Shown: positions 45,114 through 56,686, numbered from the stretch's first letter. The stretch: 64,000 bases of DNA from Diplonema japonicum (GCA_964019335.1 OZ025656.1:248001-312000); one strand, 5' to 3'. Program-made: numbers and translations. The notes: generated by a model not told the origin, from the letters alone.

Positions 45114-47176
45114 ATGAAACTAGAGGCTGAAGGAGACGCCCCGTCCCCATGGCTGCTGCCGCTGCTGAGCATCGGCTCGACTGTGATGCTGTGTGTTGCG
45201 TTCATGGCAGGGTACTACGTGTGCGTGTGGAGGCCGAGATTGAAAAAGATGGAACAGAAGCAGAATGAGATTGTGAAGAACTATGGAATCGATGAGAAGA
45301 GCTACTCACTAAAGACAAAGCGCCCCGTGGGAGGCAAGGTACGAGTACTGTACGCAACAGTGAAGGGCGCAAGCAAGAAGTACGCCCAAGACACCGCCCA
45401 CGCCATGACAGAGGCAGGTTGGACCGCAACGGCCGAGAAGTTCGCCGACGCCGCCCGCGAAGCCCTCATGCAAGACGACCCTATCCTCATCATCATGCCT
45501 ACCTACGAGGACGGCAAGCCACCTGCATCCTGCACAGGGATCAGCATGTGGCTCAACGCAAGGGTTGCTGACGGCCCCAAGTTCACCAACAAGCTGCGCT
45601 ACAGCATCCTTGGCCTTGGGCACTCCGACTACGGGAAGTCCGGCTGTTACAACAAAGCCGCAAAGGACCTCCACAAAATCCTCCGCAAGCTTGGCGGGCG
45701 CCCCTTCGGCCCTGGTGTGGTACAGGGCGACGAGGCCAAGAACACCCAAGATGCCGCGTTCAGCGAATGGCTTGTCGGTGTGAAGGCAGGTGTCAACGAC
45801 ATCGACAACATGCGCGACGTGGGTGTCTACGAGGTGGGCAACGAGGACGAGGAGAAGTCCGAGTCTGCAGGCAGCGACTCCGAAGCTGAGTCAGTCCCCG
45901 ACATGGAGGACATGCTGGAGTCCAAGATAGACCCCGACGCCGAGATGCTCAACCCCAGAATGCGCAAGGCACTGACCAAGCAAGGGTACACACTACTGGG
46001 GTCGCACTCCGGTGTGAAGCTTTGCCGATGGACGAAGGCGCAGCTGCGAGGACGGGGAGGGTGCTACAAACACACCTTCTACGGCATCACCAGCTACGAG
46101 TGCATGGAAATGACACCTTCTCTCGCATGTGCCAACAAATGTGTGTTCTGCTGGAGGCACCACACGAACCCCGTGGCGAAGGAGTGGAAATGGAAACACG
46201 ACGATCCGGAGTTCCTTGTGTCAAAGGCGGTTGAGGGGCAGAGGGCGATGATTAAGCCGCTGAAGGGCGTGCCTGGGGTGATGGAGGACAGGTACAAGAA
46301 GGCGATGAACCCCTCGCACTGCGCCCTGTCGTTGGTGGGGGAGCCCATTGTGTACCCGGAGATCAACACGCTGATCGAGAAGCTGCACGAAAGGAAGATA
46401 TCGAGCTTCATGGTGACGAACGCGCAGTTCCCGGAAAAGATTGAAGAGCTGAAGCCTGTGACGCAGATGTATATCTCAGTGGACGCAGCGACCAAGGAGT
46501 CGATGAAGGCTATTGACCGTCCTGTCTTCGATGACTTCTGGGAGAGGTTCCTTGCAGGCGTCGACTTCATGCGGGCCAAGGGGCAGCGTACCGTGTTCAG
46601 GCTCACCTTGGTCAAGAACTGGAATGTTTCAGAGGTTCAGAACTACGCTGAGATCTGCCAACGGGGGCAGCCGAACTTCATCGAGGTCAAGGGCGTGACA
46701 TGGTGTGGGGAGTCTACTGCGTCAAGCCTGTCCATGTCTAATGTCCCCTTCCACAAGGAGGTGGTGCAGTTCTGCTCTGAGCTGGCTGAAGCGATCGGGC
46801 CCGACTACGCACTTGCCTCAGAGCACGAGCACTCCTGCTGCGTGCTCATCGCCCATAAGAAATTCTTTAGAGACGGTGAGTGGCACACGTGGATCGATTT
46901 TGAGAAATTCCATGAAATCATTGCGGAGGGGAAAGAGTTCACCACTGAGGACTATCTTCTGAAGTATGAATTTTTTTATTTGAAAAAAAAAAAAAAAAAA
47001 AAAAAAAAATCAGGACACCCGAGTGGGGTCAATTTGGCAGCGCTGCTCGCGGATTTGACCCTGATGAAACGAGATATGTAAAGGTATGTTTTACAGATTT
47101 TTTGGGGGGAAGGGTTTAAAAAAAAAAAAAAAAAAAAAATGCACAGGTTCGCAACCACCCTGGAAAGTCATCTTAG
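45114..47176 (+). CDS. TYW1: tRNA 4-demethylwyosine synthase TYW1
   Basis: TYW1 makes the tricyclic core of wybutosine at position 37 of tRNA-Phe from N1-methylguanosine and pyruvate. Exons 45114-46963, 47014-47083 and 47147-47176, 649 aa. A membrane helix lies near residues 13-38 (ER anchor), then a flavodoxin-like FMN domain (about 76-235: VRVLYATVKGASKKYAQD, ILGLGHSDYG) and a radical-SAM domain. The 4Fe-4S cysteines are C339, C343 and C346 (SLACANKCVFCWRHHTNP). The two 3' introns (50 and 63 nt, each with over 20 A) are proven by homology: exon 2 gives TPEWGQFGSAARGFDPDETR and exon 3 ends VRNHPGKSS. The N-terminal helix matches the membrane anchor of plant and animal forms. Confidence 0.96.
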
Positions 47177-47203
47177 AAGAAAGGGGGAAAAAAAGGTTGT
47201 TGC

Positions 47204-47232
<29 letters not shown>

Positions 47233-47236
<4 letters not shown>

Positions 47237-47613
47237 TAAAGGACCGGGGGTTTTGGCGAAAAAAGTGCCAAGGACCGTCTATTTATGAACCCGGGAAAAA
47301 AAAATGCGAGAGTTTAACCATAGGAAAGTACACCCCCAACGCACACCACCCTCATCATGGTGCTGGAGTTGGAAGAAACTCTTCAGAAGGTCCTAAGAAG
47401 CTGCTCTCAAATAATATGTACAAAAGGACACCAAGCAACCCCCTTGGGGACGGGTTTTTGTGTTTGTTCTTTGCGCAAAAGGGTATTTCAAATAAAAAAA
47501 AATCGCGGAACAATGGGTTTTAGTAAAGTCCAGGGGCTGTGTGGCACAAAAAGTGTCACATAGAAAAGATAATTTTTCTTAAGGACACATATGTCCTCAT
47601 GGTCCTTTAGTGG
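47233..47613 (+). mobile_element. piggyBac-type MITE, 381 bp, TTAA-flanked
   Basis: Perfect 13-bp terminal inverted repeats (CCACTAAAGGACC at 47233-47245, reverse complement at 47601-47613) are bounded on both sides by TTAA (47229-47232 and 47614-47617), the diagnostic piggyBac target duplication. Both ends also contain a subterminal GTGCCA motif; the 3' end carries a near-palindrome around GGACATATGTCC. There is no transposase sequence. It lies between TYW1 and the next gene and does not interrupt either. Confidence 0.85.
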
Positions 47614-47981
47614 TTAATTGTTCTCTTTTACACCTCGCACCTTTTTTTTTTCGGATTTTTCTTTCGTTTACCCCCCCCTTTTTTTTCCCATTCTTCATTT
47701 TTTTTTTTTTTTACCAACCAACCCTCTATTGCTTTCCCCCCCCCACCCACCCACCCCTTTCTTCTTTGCCTAACCCATATTTCAAAAGAAAAAATAATTA
47801 AGGCGCTTCGTGCATTCTTGACTTTGATTTTTCAATTTTTTTTTTTTTATAGCGGCCTTAATAAGAAGAAAGGGGGGGAAGGGAAGAACAAAAAGAAAGT
47901 ATCACCTTTATCACCGATTTTTTTTCCTTTTTCCCGGGCCACAATAAAAAAAAACTCCCCCTCCCCAGGGCCACACAACCA
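47614..47981 (+). repeat. Intergenic pyrimidine-rich spacer
   Basis: T/C-rich DNA with C and A runs leading to the start of the PDZ coiled-coil gene. No gene is seen. Confidence 0.6.
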
Positions 47982-48784
47982 ATGGGTGACACATATGACG
48001 CGGACGCTGTGTTCAAAGAACTGGACGCCAGGTTCGAGGACCCGGACTGCACTGTTGAATCAGTACAGGAATCTGTCGATACGCTGAAACAATATGTAGG
48101 CGGCTTCAGCGAAGAGCTCGCTTTGGTGAAGAAATCGAGAGCGGGTTTCGGAAGAGTTTCAAAAGAAAACGAGAAACTCGAATCTGAAGTTCAAGACCTG
48201 AAAGACCGCTTCATGAAAATGCAGGGCATGGCCGCAGAAGACGCAAAAGAAGTGAGAGAGGTGGCTGTGGGACTAAGGGCACCCGTGGCGAAACAATGCG
48301 AAAGGGTGAGGCTTTTAAGAGCTGAGTCCGATCCGCCAAACCCGTTCAAACTCCACAAATCGATCCATGAAATCACAAGAGACAGGGAAAAAGAAATTCT
48401 TGTTGCGACGAAACAGCTTCGTGAGCTGAAGATGATCCTCAAGATGATGAAGCAGCACGAGGCGGAGATTGAAGTCGAGTCGACCAACCAAATCCAAGAA
48501 AAGACCTCCGAGAAGGACCGTGATATCTTCAACCTCGCAATGAAGTGCATGAAGGAGAGAGAACAGCTCCTCGAAGATGTGAAAGCCGTTAAGATGGACA
48601 TCGACGCCATTGAGGAGCATCTCCGCACGGGGCACTACGAGCACAAAACGAAGAAAGAAGCGAAATTGCAAGATTACCGCGCAAAGGTGCAACGTGAATA
48701 TAAAAGCCCTGGCGGTGTCTCGCAAGTCTTCGACAAACCCGAGGAAAAACTCCCCGAACCCGCTAGCAAGGTATTTTTGTTTCA

Positions 48785-48820
<36 letters not shown>

Positions 48821-49632
48821 CGGAATGTTCGCTTACCAAAACAAACGCCACGGACTCCACCGGGCTGCACTTTGAAGACAAGACGCGGTTGGTCATGGTT
48901 ACGCCAGGCTCTGCTGCTGACCAGGCAGGCTTCGCAAGCTTCATCGGGAGAAGGGTGACACACTGCAACGGCAACGAGATCAGGCCTGGTTACGTGATGA
49001 AGCTCTCAGGATCAAAGTCCGTCACCCTTCGCTTCGACATTGACACCGACAACCTGAGATGCTCCTACATCAAGAACGAAGATGATGACCCCATCAAGAC
49101 AGTATGAAAACAATTACAAGGAAAAAAAATTTTTTTTTTTTAATTTTACCAGTTCTGCGACAGAGAGGAGAAGCACAAGAGCGGGTACAAGAAAATGTCG
49201 GAGGAAACCAAGTTGCAGAAGGAAAGGGCGAGGGAGGAGAAGAAAGCGCTCGATTTGCAGAACAAGAAGCTCAAGGAATACGAGCAAAAAATGGCCTTGG
49301 AGAAGAAGGAAAAGGAAAGGGACATCAAGCATCTGCAGCACAAGGTACGTCGGGAAAGAAAAAGAAAAAAAAAAAAAAGAGGGGGCAAAAAACAATACTC
49401 ACAGCTGAGCATGGCCCGCACCAAGCAAGGGGAGTACGAGGCCGAGAGTAAGAAGCTATTTGCATGGATGACACAATCCCAGAGGACTCTCGAGACCATC
49501 CGCGGGAAAGGAAGGTCCAGAGCCATAGGTAATGGTGCTGAGAAGCGTGCTATCACGTCCCGCCGTAAGTCTGCGTCTCCTGAGGCAGTGCCACCAGCAC
49601 CTGTGGAGGAAGCAGCAGAGGCAGAGGAGTGA
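47982..49632 (+). CDS. Coiled-coil protein with central PDZ-like domain, four exons
   Basis: Exons 47982-48770, 48820-49101, 49153-49344 and 49405-49632, 496 aa. The N-terminal 260 residues are mostly coiled coil (KENEKLESEVQDLKDRFMK, REKEILVATKQLRELKMILKMMKQHEAEIE). Exon 2 encodes a PDZ-like fold (GLHFEDKTRLVMVTPGSAADQAGFASFIGRR, then LSGSKSVTLRFDID). Exons 3-4 return to a Lys/Glu coiled coil and end in a basic Ser/Pro and acidic tail. Introns are 49, 51 and 60 nt; the first is nearly all A. Intron 1 changes frame and the PDZ sequence continues the protein well, so the junction is credible. Coiled coil with PDZ suggests a structural scaffold; the family is not recognised. Confidence 0.75.
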
Positions 49633-50158
49633 GTGCGGAAAAAAAAAAAGAACGTTTCCTTTTTATTTTTGCCCCTCTTTAGTGTTGTCCCTTTGTTGTC
49701 CCCCCTCCCCCTGCGCCCGATATTCCCGATTTCTGCGTAGTGAGTTGTTTTTATTTATTTAGTTTATTGCTCTTTTTTTTTTTTTTTTAATCTCCGCAGT
49801 GTTTTTCTTTTACTTCCCCTCCCCCCTTTCCCCTCCTTTTTTTCTTCCTTCACACGAACCGCAAAAGAAAAAAAAAAGAGAAAAAGAAAAGAGAACAATA
49901 TGTTTCTTTCTTTTATGAATATAATTTATTTTAAAAAAAAAACAAAGAGAGAGAGATGGCGTGTCCCCTTTCCGAGGGTATTGGCCCGAGGGACTTTCGT
50001 GCCACTCTCACATCGCTCCGTTCGACTCCCCTTCGCGGACTGTGTTCACCCCTCCCCTTCCCTTCCAGTATGGTATTTTTTAAAAGAATCTCAACCACAA
50101 TATTGCTAAGCACATCTTTCACTACAACACAGGCATTTAATTTTTCATATCTACCAAA
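49633..50158 (+). promoter_or_regulatory. Hsp90 upstream region with probable 5'-UTR intron or leader acceptor
   Basis: T- and A-rich first half (49633-49950), then a patch of balanced sequence. GTATGG at 50068 and ACTACAACACAG ending at 50132 fit the local intron pattern (65 nt), leaving a 26-nt stretch before the Hsp90 ATG. It could be a 5'-UTR intron or a trans-splice acceptor. An upstream ATG at 49956 opens an 81-codon frame overlapping the Hsp90 start if the region is transcribed unspliced. No clear heat-shock element (GAAnnTTC arrays) was seen. Confidence 0.4.
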
Positions 50159-52282
50159 ATGGCTGAGACCTTTGCATTCCAGGCTGAGATCAACCAGTTG
50201 ATGAGCTTGATCATCAACACGTTCTACTCGAACAAGGAGATCTTCCTGCGTGAGCTTATCTCGAACTCGTCCGATGCTCTCGACAAGATGCGCCACATGT
50301 CGCTGTTGGACAAGGAGGCGCTGAAGGACGAGGAGAGGATGCTGATCCAGATCCACGCTGACAAGGCGGCGAAGACGATCACGCTGACGGACACTGGTGT
50401 GGGGATGACGAAGGCAGACCTGGTGAACAACCTGGGAACGATCGCGAGGTCCGGGACGAAGGGCTTCATGGAGGCTCTGGAGGCCGGGGCTGACATGTCG
50501 ATGATCGGGCAGTTCGGTGTGGGTTTCTACAGCGCGTACCTGGTGTCGGACAAGGTGACGGTGGTCTCGAAGCACAACGACGACGAGTGCCACCAGTGGG
50601 AGTCTGCTGCGGGAGGGACCTTCACGGTGACGAAGTGCGAGGACGCGGACCTGAAGAGGGGGACCAGGATCACTTGCCACTTGAAGGACGACCAGCTTGA
50701 GTTCTTGGAGGAGAGGAGGATCAAGGACCTTGTGAAGAAGCACTCTGAGTTCATCGGCTACGACATCGAGCTGGAGGTGGAGAAGACGAACGAGAAGGAG
50801 GTGACGGACGACGAGGACGAGGACGAGGAGGAGGAGAAGAAGAAGGAGGAGGAGGGTGAGAAGAAGGAGGGAGAGGACGAGCCGAAGGTGGAGGAGGTGA
50901 AGGAGGGAGAGGAGAAGAAGAAGAAGACGAAGAAGGTGAAGGAGGTGACGAAGGAGATGGAGAAGCTGAACAAGAACAAGCCCCTTTGGACGAGGGACCC
51001 GAAGGAGATCACGAAGGAGGAGTACGGGAGCTTCTACAAGGCGATCTCGAACGACTGGGAGGAGCACCTCGCTGTGAAGCACTTCGCTGTGGAGGGACAG
51101 CTGGAGTTCAGGGCGATCCTGTTCATCCCCAGGAGGGCCCCCTTCGACATGTTCGAGCCCAACAAGAAGAAGACCAACATCAAGCTCTACGTGAGGAGGG
51201 TGTTCATCATGGACAGCTGCGAGGACCTCATCCCGGAGTGGCTCTCCTTCATCAAGGGGATCGTGGACAGCGAGGACCTCCCCCTGAACATCTCGCGTGA
51301 GAACCTGCAGCAGAACAAGATCCTGAAGGTGATCAAGAAGAACATCGTGAAGAAGACCCTTGAGATGGTGGAGGAGATCAGCGAGAACAAGGAGGACTTC
51401 GCGAAGCTCCACGAGCACTTCGGGAAGAACCTGAAGCTCGGGATCCACGAGGACTCGCAGAACAGGAAGAAGCTCGCTGAGTTCATGAGGTACTTCTCGA
51501 CGAAGAGCGGGGAGGAGACGACCTCGCTGAAGGACTACGTGACCAGGATGAAGGAGGAGCAGAAGGAGATCTACTACATCACTGGTGAGAGCAAGGCCAA
51601 GATCGAGAACTCCCCGTTCATCGAGCAGTGCAAGAAGAGGGGCCTGGAGGTGCTTCTGATGACGGACCCGATCGACGAGTACGCGATGCAGCAGCTGAAG
51701 GAGTACGAGGACAAGAAGTTCAGGTGCGTGACCAAGGAGGGTTTGAAGTTCGAGGAGACCGAGGAGGAGAAGAAGCAGAAGGAGGAGGAGAAGGCTGCCT
51801 TCGAGACCCTCTGCAAGACCATGAAGGACATCCTCGGGGACAAGGTGGAGAAGGTGATGCTGTCGGACCGTCTCGCACAGGCCCCGTGCATCCTGGTGAC
51901 CTCGGAGTTCGGGTGGAGCGCGCACATGGAGCAGATCATGAAGATGCAGGCCCTGAGGGACTCCTCCAGCAGCGGCTACATGGTGAGCAAGAAGACCATG
52001 GAGGTGAACCCCGCCCACCCCATCGTGAAGACCCTGAAGGCGAAGGCCGACTCCGACGCCAACGACAAGACCGTGAAGGACCTCGTGCTCCTCCTCTTCG
52101 AGACCTCGCTCCTCACCTCCGGCTTCTCCCTCGAGGACCCCGCCGGATACGCCGAGAGGATCCACCGCATGATCAAGCTCGGGCTCTCCATCGACGACGA
52201 CGACGAGGAGGACGCACCCATCGAGGCCGACACCACCGCCGCTGAGGACGAGGGTGAGTCCAAGATGGAGGAGGTTGACTAA
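50159..52282 (+). CDS. HSP90: Cytosolic heat shock protein 90
   Basis: Complete single-exon Hsp90 of 707 aa, an ATP-dependent dimeric chaperone. The N-terminal GHKL ATPase domain has [30 protein letters not shown] and [14 protein letters not shown] charged Asp/Glu/Lys linker spans about residues 219-265. The middle domain has the [18 protein letters not shown] segment. The C-terminal dimerisation domain ends in MEEVD, the TPR co-chaperone docking site, which marks the cytosolic isoform. Length is typical. Codon use is extremely biased to G/C-ending codons, the strongest in the window, consistent with very high expression and the cause of a long spurious antisense frame. Confidence 0.99.
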   Translation: MAETFAFQAEINQLMSLIINTFYSNKEIFLRELISNSSDALDKMRHMSLLDKEALKDEERMLIQIHADKAAKTITLTDTGVGMTKADLVNNLGTIARSGTKGFMEALEAGADMSMIGQFGVGFYSAYLVSDKVTVVSKHNDDECHQWESAAGGTFTVTKCEDADLKRGTRITCHLKDDQLEFLEERRIKDLVKKHSEFIGYDIELEVEKTNEKEVTDDEDEDEEEEKKKEEEGEKKEGEDEPKVEEVKEGEEKKKKTKKVKEVTKEMEKLNKNKPLWTRDPKEITKEEYGSFYKAISNDWEEHLAVKHFAVEGQLEFRAILFIPRRAPFDMFEPNKKKTNIKLYVRRVFIMDSCEDLIPEWLSFIKGIVDSEDLPLNISRENLQQNKILKVIKKNIVKKTLEMVEEISENKEDFAKLHEHFGKNLKLGIHEDSQNRKKLAEFMRYFSTKSGEETTSLKDYVTRMKEEQKEIYYITGESKAKIENSPFIEQCKKRGLEVLLMTDPIDEYAMQQLKEYEDKKFRCVTKEGLKFEETEEEKKQKEEEKAAFETLCKTMKDILGDKVEKVMLSDRLAQAPCILVTSEFGWSAHMEQIMKMQALRDSSSSGYMVSKKTMEVNPAHPIVKTLKAKADSDANDKTVKDLVLLLFETSLLTSGFSLEDPAGYAERIHRMIKLGLSIDDDDEEDAPIEADTTAAEDEGESKMEEVD

Positions 52283-52770
52283 GACTACCGCCTCGCAACA
52301 CAACTTGAGAATGTGATTAAAAGAAAAACTCCCTTTTTTTTCAACAGAAAAACTTTTTTTACCTTCATTTTCAGCCGCACGCACTAACATTCCGTTTTTT
52401 TTACTCTTCTTTTTTTTCCCTACTCCTTTATTTTTTTCTTTTTACTCCTCTCTTAATAGTTTTTTTTTGGTTTATTTTTCTTGGCTCCACTTCTCCCCCC
52501 CCCCCCCCCCACCCCCCCTTTTTTAAAAAATGGTTGCCTTTGCCCTGTGCTATTGATTTTTTTTCACTTTTTTTTTAACATTTATCTTTTAGCTTTTTTT
52601 CTTTTCTTTCAAAATTGGTTTTTTTTTCCTTTTTGCCTCCCCCCCCCCTTTAATCATCTCTTTCTCGTTTATTTATTCTTATCTTTTCTGATGACCAGAA
52701 ACAAAAAAAAAAAAGAGAGGGGGAAAAAAAAAAAAGGGCAAATATAAAAAAGAGAAGAAAAAAAAAGAAA
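52283..52770 (+). repeat. Intergenic T-rich region between Hsp90 and Ykt6
   Basis: T-rich with a C run of about 14 near 52497 and an A-rich leader directly before the Ykt6 start. No gene is seen. Confidence 0.7.
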
Positions 52771-53432
52771 ATGGCGGATAAAATGTACAGCATGATGATA
52801 TTCATGGCGAAGGGTGTGGAGAAACCTGTGATCCTTTCCTCGGCAGTTGATGTAAGCAGTTTTTCGTTCTTGCAGCGGAGTTCGGCGAAGCAATTCATCA
52901 CATTCATCAGCAGAACGGTGGCTGGAGCAACGAAGCCGGAAACGAGACAGCAGGTGGTTGAGGAAGAAAACAGAGTGTATGCACATGCCAGATCTGACGG
53001 GCTTGTTGGGGTAGTCATCACCAATGAGGTATATCCTGAGAGGGTTGCCTTCACAGTGTGTTCCGCGACTCTTGCGGAGTTCGCCGAGAAGTTTGCTGGG
53101 CAGTACAACGATCCCTCGAAATTGTCTGATAATTGCATCCCCTGGCCTTCGTTGAGCAAGACGCTCGAGAAATATCAGAAACCCACGGAGGCTGACCAAA
53201 TTCTGAAAATCCAAAGAGACCTGGAGGACATACAAACTATTATGTTGCAAAATTTGGACAAGGTCCTTGAACGAGGGGACAAGATAGGCGATCTGGTATG
53301 TGAAGGAAATAAAAAAAAATAAATAAATAAATAAATAAATAACACAGGTGGACAAATCTACAGATCTGACAGAAACAAGCAAATCCTTTTATAAAACGGC
53401 AAAGAAGACCAACAAAGGTTGCTGTCTTATCA

Positions 53433-53437
<5 letters not shown>
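52771..53437 (+). CDS. YKT6: R-SNARE Ykt6
   Basis: Ykt6 is a lipid-anchored SNARE of ER-Golgi, endosomal and autophagosomal fusion. Exons 52771-53295 and 53348-53437, 204 aa. A longin domain covers residues about 1-135 (SFLQRSSAKQFITFISRTV). The SNARE motif covers about 138-195 with the zero-layer Arg in VLERGDKIGDL. The end CCLIM is the farnesylation and palmitoylation box (CCAIM in human). The 52-nt intron (GTATGT, A9, ATAA repeats, ACACAG) splits the SNARE motif; splicing rebuilds DLVDKSTDL. Retention would stop after VCEGNKKK and remove the lipid anchor. Length matches the family. Confidence 0.97.
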
Positions 53438-53481
<44 letters not shown>

Positions 53482-53774
53482 AAAAGATAGACGGAAGAGA
53501 GGAAGTTGTCCATACCATTATATTTCTCTCTTTTTTCTCCCCCCGCGTTTCTCACCCCTTTAGCTCTTTCCAACATTTCTCTCTTTTTTTTTTATTATAA
53601 AAGTGTTTTTTTTTTCTTCTTTTTGTTATTTCCCCCCCCCCCCCCTTTTTGAGGAAAGAGTGTTGCAGTAGAGATACTTTACGCGCTGAACCTATGGGAA
53701 AGAAAAAAAAATGGAGAGAAGAATGGGAAAAGGAATTTAAAAATACAAGAAAAAGGGAGGGAGAAAAAAAAGCC

Positions 53775-53811
<37 letters not shown>

Positions 53812-54190
53812 GACAAGTGTCTCCTTGTTTTTTTTTTCTTTTTTTTCCATACCCTAGCCCAAGGAGACACTTAGAAAGAAAGAGGGAAAAAAAAAACAAA
53901 TGTAAGCAGAAAAAAAAAAAAAAAAACCTCCGCCCCCACACCGTTATCTTTCCTTTGATCCCCACTTTGTTCAGCTCCCCCCCCCCCCCCCCCCCCTCTG
54001 AGACATTTTCTTTTCTTTCCCTTCTTGCTCCCCGACTTCGTTCCTTTTTTTTTTTTATTTGCTGTTATATGTACTTCCATTGGTCAATCATAAAAAGAAG
54101 AAGAAAAAAATGCTATAAATGATAGGTAAGGGGAAGAAAAATGCTATAAAAAAAAAAAAAAAAAAAAGCAAGAAAAAGAAAAGAAAAGCG
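53438..54190 (+). repeat. Intergenic homopolymer-rich region
   Basis: A run of over 40 directly after the Ykt6 stop, C run near 53632, A run of about 35 near 53776, C run of about 19 near 53978, T- and A-rich stretches, then an A-rich leader into the next gene. No gene is seen. Confidence 0.75.
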
Positions 54191-54799
54191 ATGGCTGTAA
54201 GCACCATAAAATGGCTAGAGAAGACAACAGGCTGGGACATTTCGGGCACAAAAGGGCTGGAGGAGTATGTCAGAGACAGCGAGGCAAAGCACGTGAGCGG
54301 CAGAGGAAACGACGGGTCAGTACTAGCAGGGGACCAGATCCTCAGCTTCCTGGAAACTGATCTATGGAAGTCAGAAGGTGTAAGCAGGGAGAGGCTAGAG
54401 GCTATCGATGTGCTCAAGACAGAATATGTAAATGCCTTGAACTGTATAGCATTTCAAGAGGACCAAATACTCTTGTATCTAGAAGAGCTGGAGCGTGCCA
54501 GGACACTGCTGCGGTGCAACCCAAGCGAAGAGAAGAGGCTGAAGGTGGTCAACATCAAACTTGACATCACCGAGCGCCTCGACAAAAAACATTTCAAGCA
54601 TAAACAAAAAGAAGCAGCCTCAACATCTCTCAAACAGGAAATCACCGCCATCCAACTGGCCCAGCTCAACAGAAGCAACTTTACCACCCCACCCATGGCA
54701 GCAGCTACCTGTACCCCTAAGGAACGCACGCCACTACGGAGGCGAAAGTTCGACGACACAGCTGTCCGTGCAGTGCTTCGCAGGCAAGACCACGAATAG
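54191..54799 (+). CDS. Hypothetical helical protein, 202 aa
   Basis: Single exon from the ATG at 54191, the first ATG with non-homopolymer sequence after a long A-rich leader. The product is largely helical (AIDVLKTEYVNALNCIAFQEDQILLYLEEL, EAASTSLKQEITAIQLAQL), with a basic, Pro/Thr-containing tail (CTPKERTPLRRRKFD). There is no signal, membrane segment or recognised motif. The helical pattern could suit a small coiled-coil or complex subunit, but no function is assigned. It ends 119 bp before the cold-shock gene. Confidence 0.7.
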   Translation: MAVSTIKWLEKTTGWDISGTKGLEEYVRDSEAKHVSGRGNDGSVLAGDQILSFLETDLWKSEGVSRERLEAIDVLKTEYVNALNCIAFQEDQILLYLEELERARTLLRCNPSEEKRLKVVNIKLDITERLDKKHFKHKQKEAASTSLKQEITAIQLAQLNRSNFTTPPMAAATCTPKERTPLRRRKFDDTAVRAVLRRQDHE

Positions 54800-54918
54800 G
54801 GTTTTTTTCTTCTTTTTTTTTTTTTCCTATCCAATAATTAGTCTAGTCTGTATTCTTCTGGGATTTCTGTGGGTATTTTATGCAAAACTTATTTAAAAAT
54901 AAGAGGGCGAGAGAAAAT

Positions 54919-56655
54919 ATGGAAGAAGAAGTGATGGCAAAGCCCGAGGGGGAGGCTCAGGTCGAGCCCCAGCCAGACAGCGCAGCGGCGTACGCGGCGG
55001 CCTTTGCTGCAGAGTACGCACAGATCGAAGCGGCTGAGAAGCAAACCCAACAGGAGCAGGCACAACAGGAGCAGGCACAACAGGTAGACTACGGTGCCTA
55101 CAACGCTCAATATCAGCAATACTACATGGGGCAAGGACAAGGACAGGGACAGGGACAGCCTGGTGAAGGGCAAGCGGGAGAAGGTCAGCAGCCCGCACAG
55201 GGCCAGGAGGGCGGGTACGACCCTGCTTATGCAGCGTACTACTATCAGCAGCAGCAACAACAGCAGCAGCAACAACAACAACAACAACAGCAGCAACCAG
55301 GCCAGACACCTCAGTACGCAGCGCAGGGAGCAGCACAAGGACAAGCTCAGGCTGCAGCACCGTACGGGCAGTACTCGATGGAAGGCAAGAAGCACGGCGT
55401 GGTGTCCAAGTGGCTCGCGGACAAGGGCTTCGGGTTCATCAAGTCGGACTACGACGGCGACATCTTCGCGCACCACAAGTCCATCACCGGCGGGCAGGGT
55501 ATCCTCATCGAGGGGCAGGAGGTGTGGTTTGACATCGCGGCCTCGGACGGGGGGAAGAAGTCTGCCCAGAATCTGGTGGGCCCTGCCGTAAAGTTAAAGG
55601 GAACGGGCCGCCTCCCTGACGGCAGACTGATAGGTCTCGTCACCAAATGGAACGAAGACAAGGGGTTCGGATTTGCAAAGACGGAGGAAGGCGACGTGTT
55701 CTGCCACCACTCGAGCGTCGGGGGTAGCCTGATAGAGGGGCAGGAGGTCTTCATCGAGTTGGAGATGACAAATGACGGCAAGAAGGCAGCGAAGTCGGTC
55801 AGTGGCGACGGTGTAATGCCGAGGGGAGCCAAGGGCGGCAAGGGTGAGGCACCTGTCATCGGAAAGGGAGGGAAGGGTGGAAAGGGCGCCCCCCCCTTCA
55901 TGGGAGGTAAGGGCGGCAAGGGCGAAGGGTTCGGGGGTGAAGGTGGCAAAGGATACGATTCAGGAAAGGGCGGCAGAGGAATGTATGAGGACAGGAGAGA
56001 AGGCAGAAGAGACGAGAGGAGGAGAGGTATGTTGCAAGACAAGACAAGACAACACAACACAGACTACGACAGGAATGAAGGAGGTGACAGCGGCCCGAAA
56101 GAAGGACAGCAAACAGGAACCGTTGCAAGATGGCTGGATGGAAAGGGCTTTGGGTTCATAGAAAACGTAAAGGACGGAAGGGAAATATTCTGCCACAACA
56201 GGTCCTTTGGCGGCGGGGGCCTAGAGGTGGGCGGGACCATCTACTTCGACATCGAAGAGGACAGGTCTGGTAAGCCATGCTGTGCCAATGTCCACGGTCC
56301 GGCAGTCCGGCCTGAAGGTGTTCCTCCTTCCAGTGGTGGGAGAGACGCTGGGAGGGACAGGGGCATGATGAGGGGAGGGCCAGACAGAGACGACAGAAGA
56401 ACAGACCGGGATGACAGAAGGGAAAGGAGAGAGAGGGATGATAGAAGAGACCCCAGAGATGACAGAAGAGACTGGGACGACAGAAGAGACGCAAGGGACA
56501 AGGATTACAGGGACAGACGGGGAGGTGGGGAGAGAAGGCGTGTCTCGCGGGAACGAGGAGGCAGGAATGACAGAAGTGAGAGAGGTGGAGACAGGGACAG
56601 AGACAGGGGTGGTGGTGGTGGTGGTGGTAGGGCTCCTCGTGAGGTATTGGGGAGT

Positions 56656-56686
<31 letters not shown>

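Noticed and set aside
47357-47563. Short frame inside the MITE
   Set aside because: Low coding character and no similarity; MITEs are normally non-coding.
49931-52390. 819-codon open frame on the minus strand over Hsp90
   Set aside because: It mirrors Hsp90 codon bias (few T/A-ending codons remove antisense stops), is absurdly Leu/Val/His-rich and matches no family, while the + strand is a textbook Hsp90.
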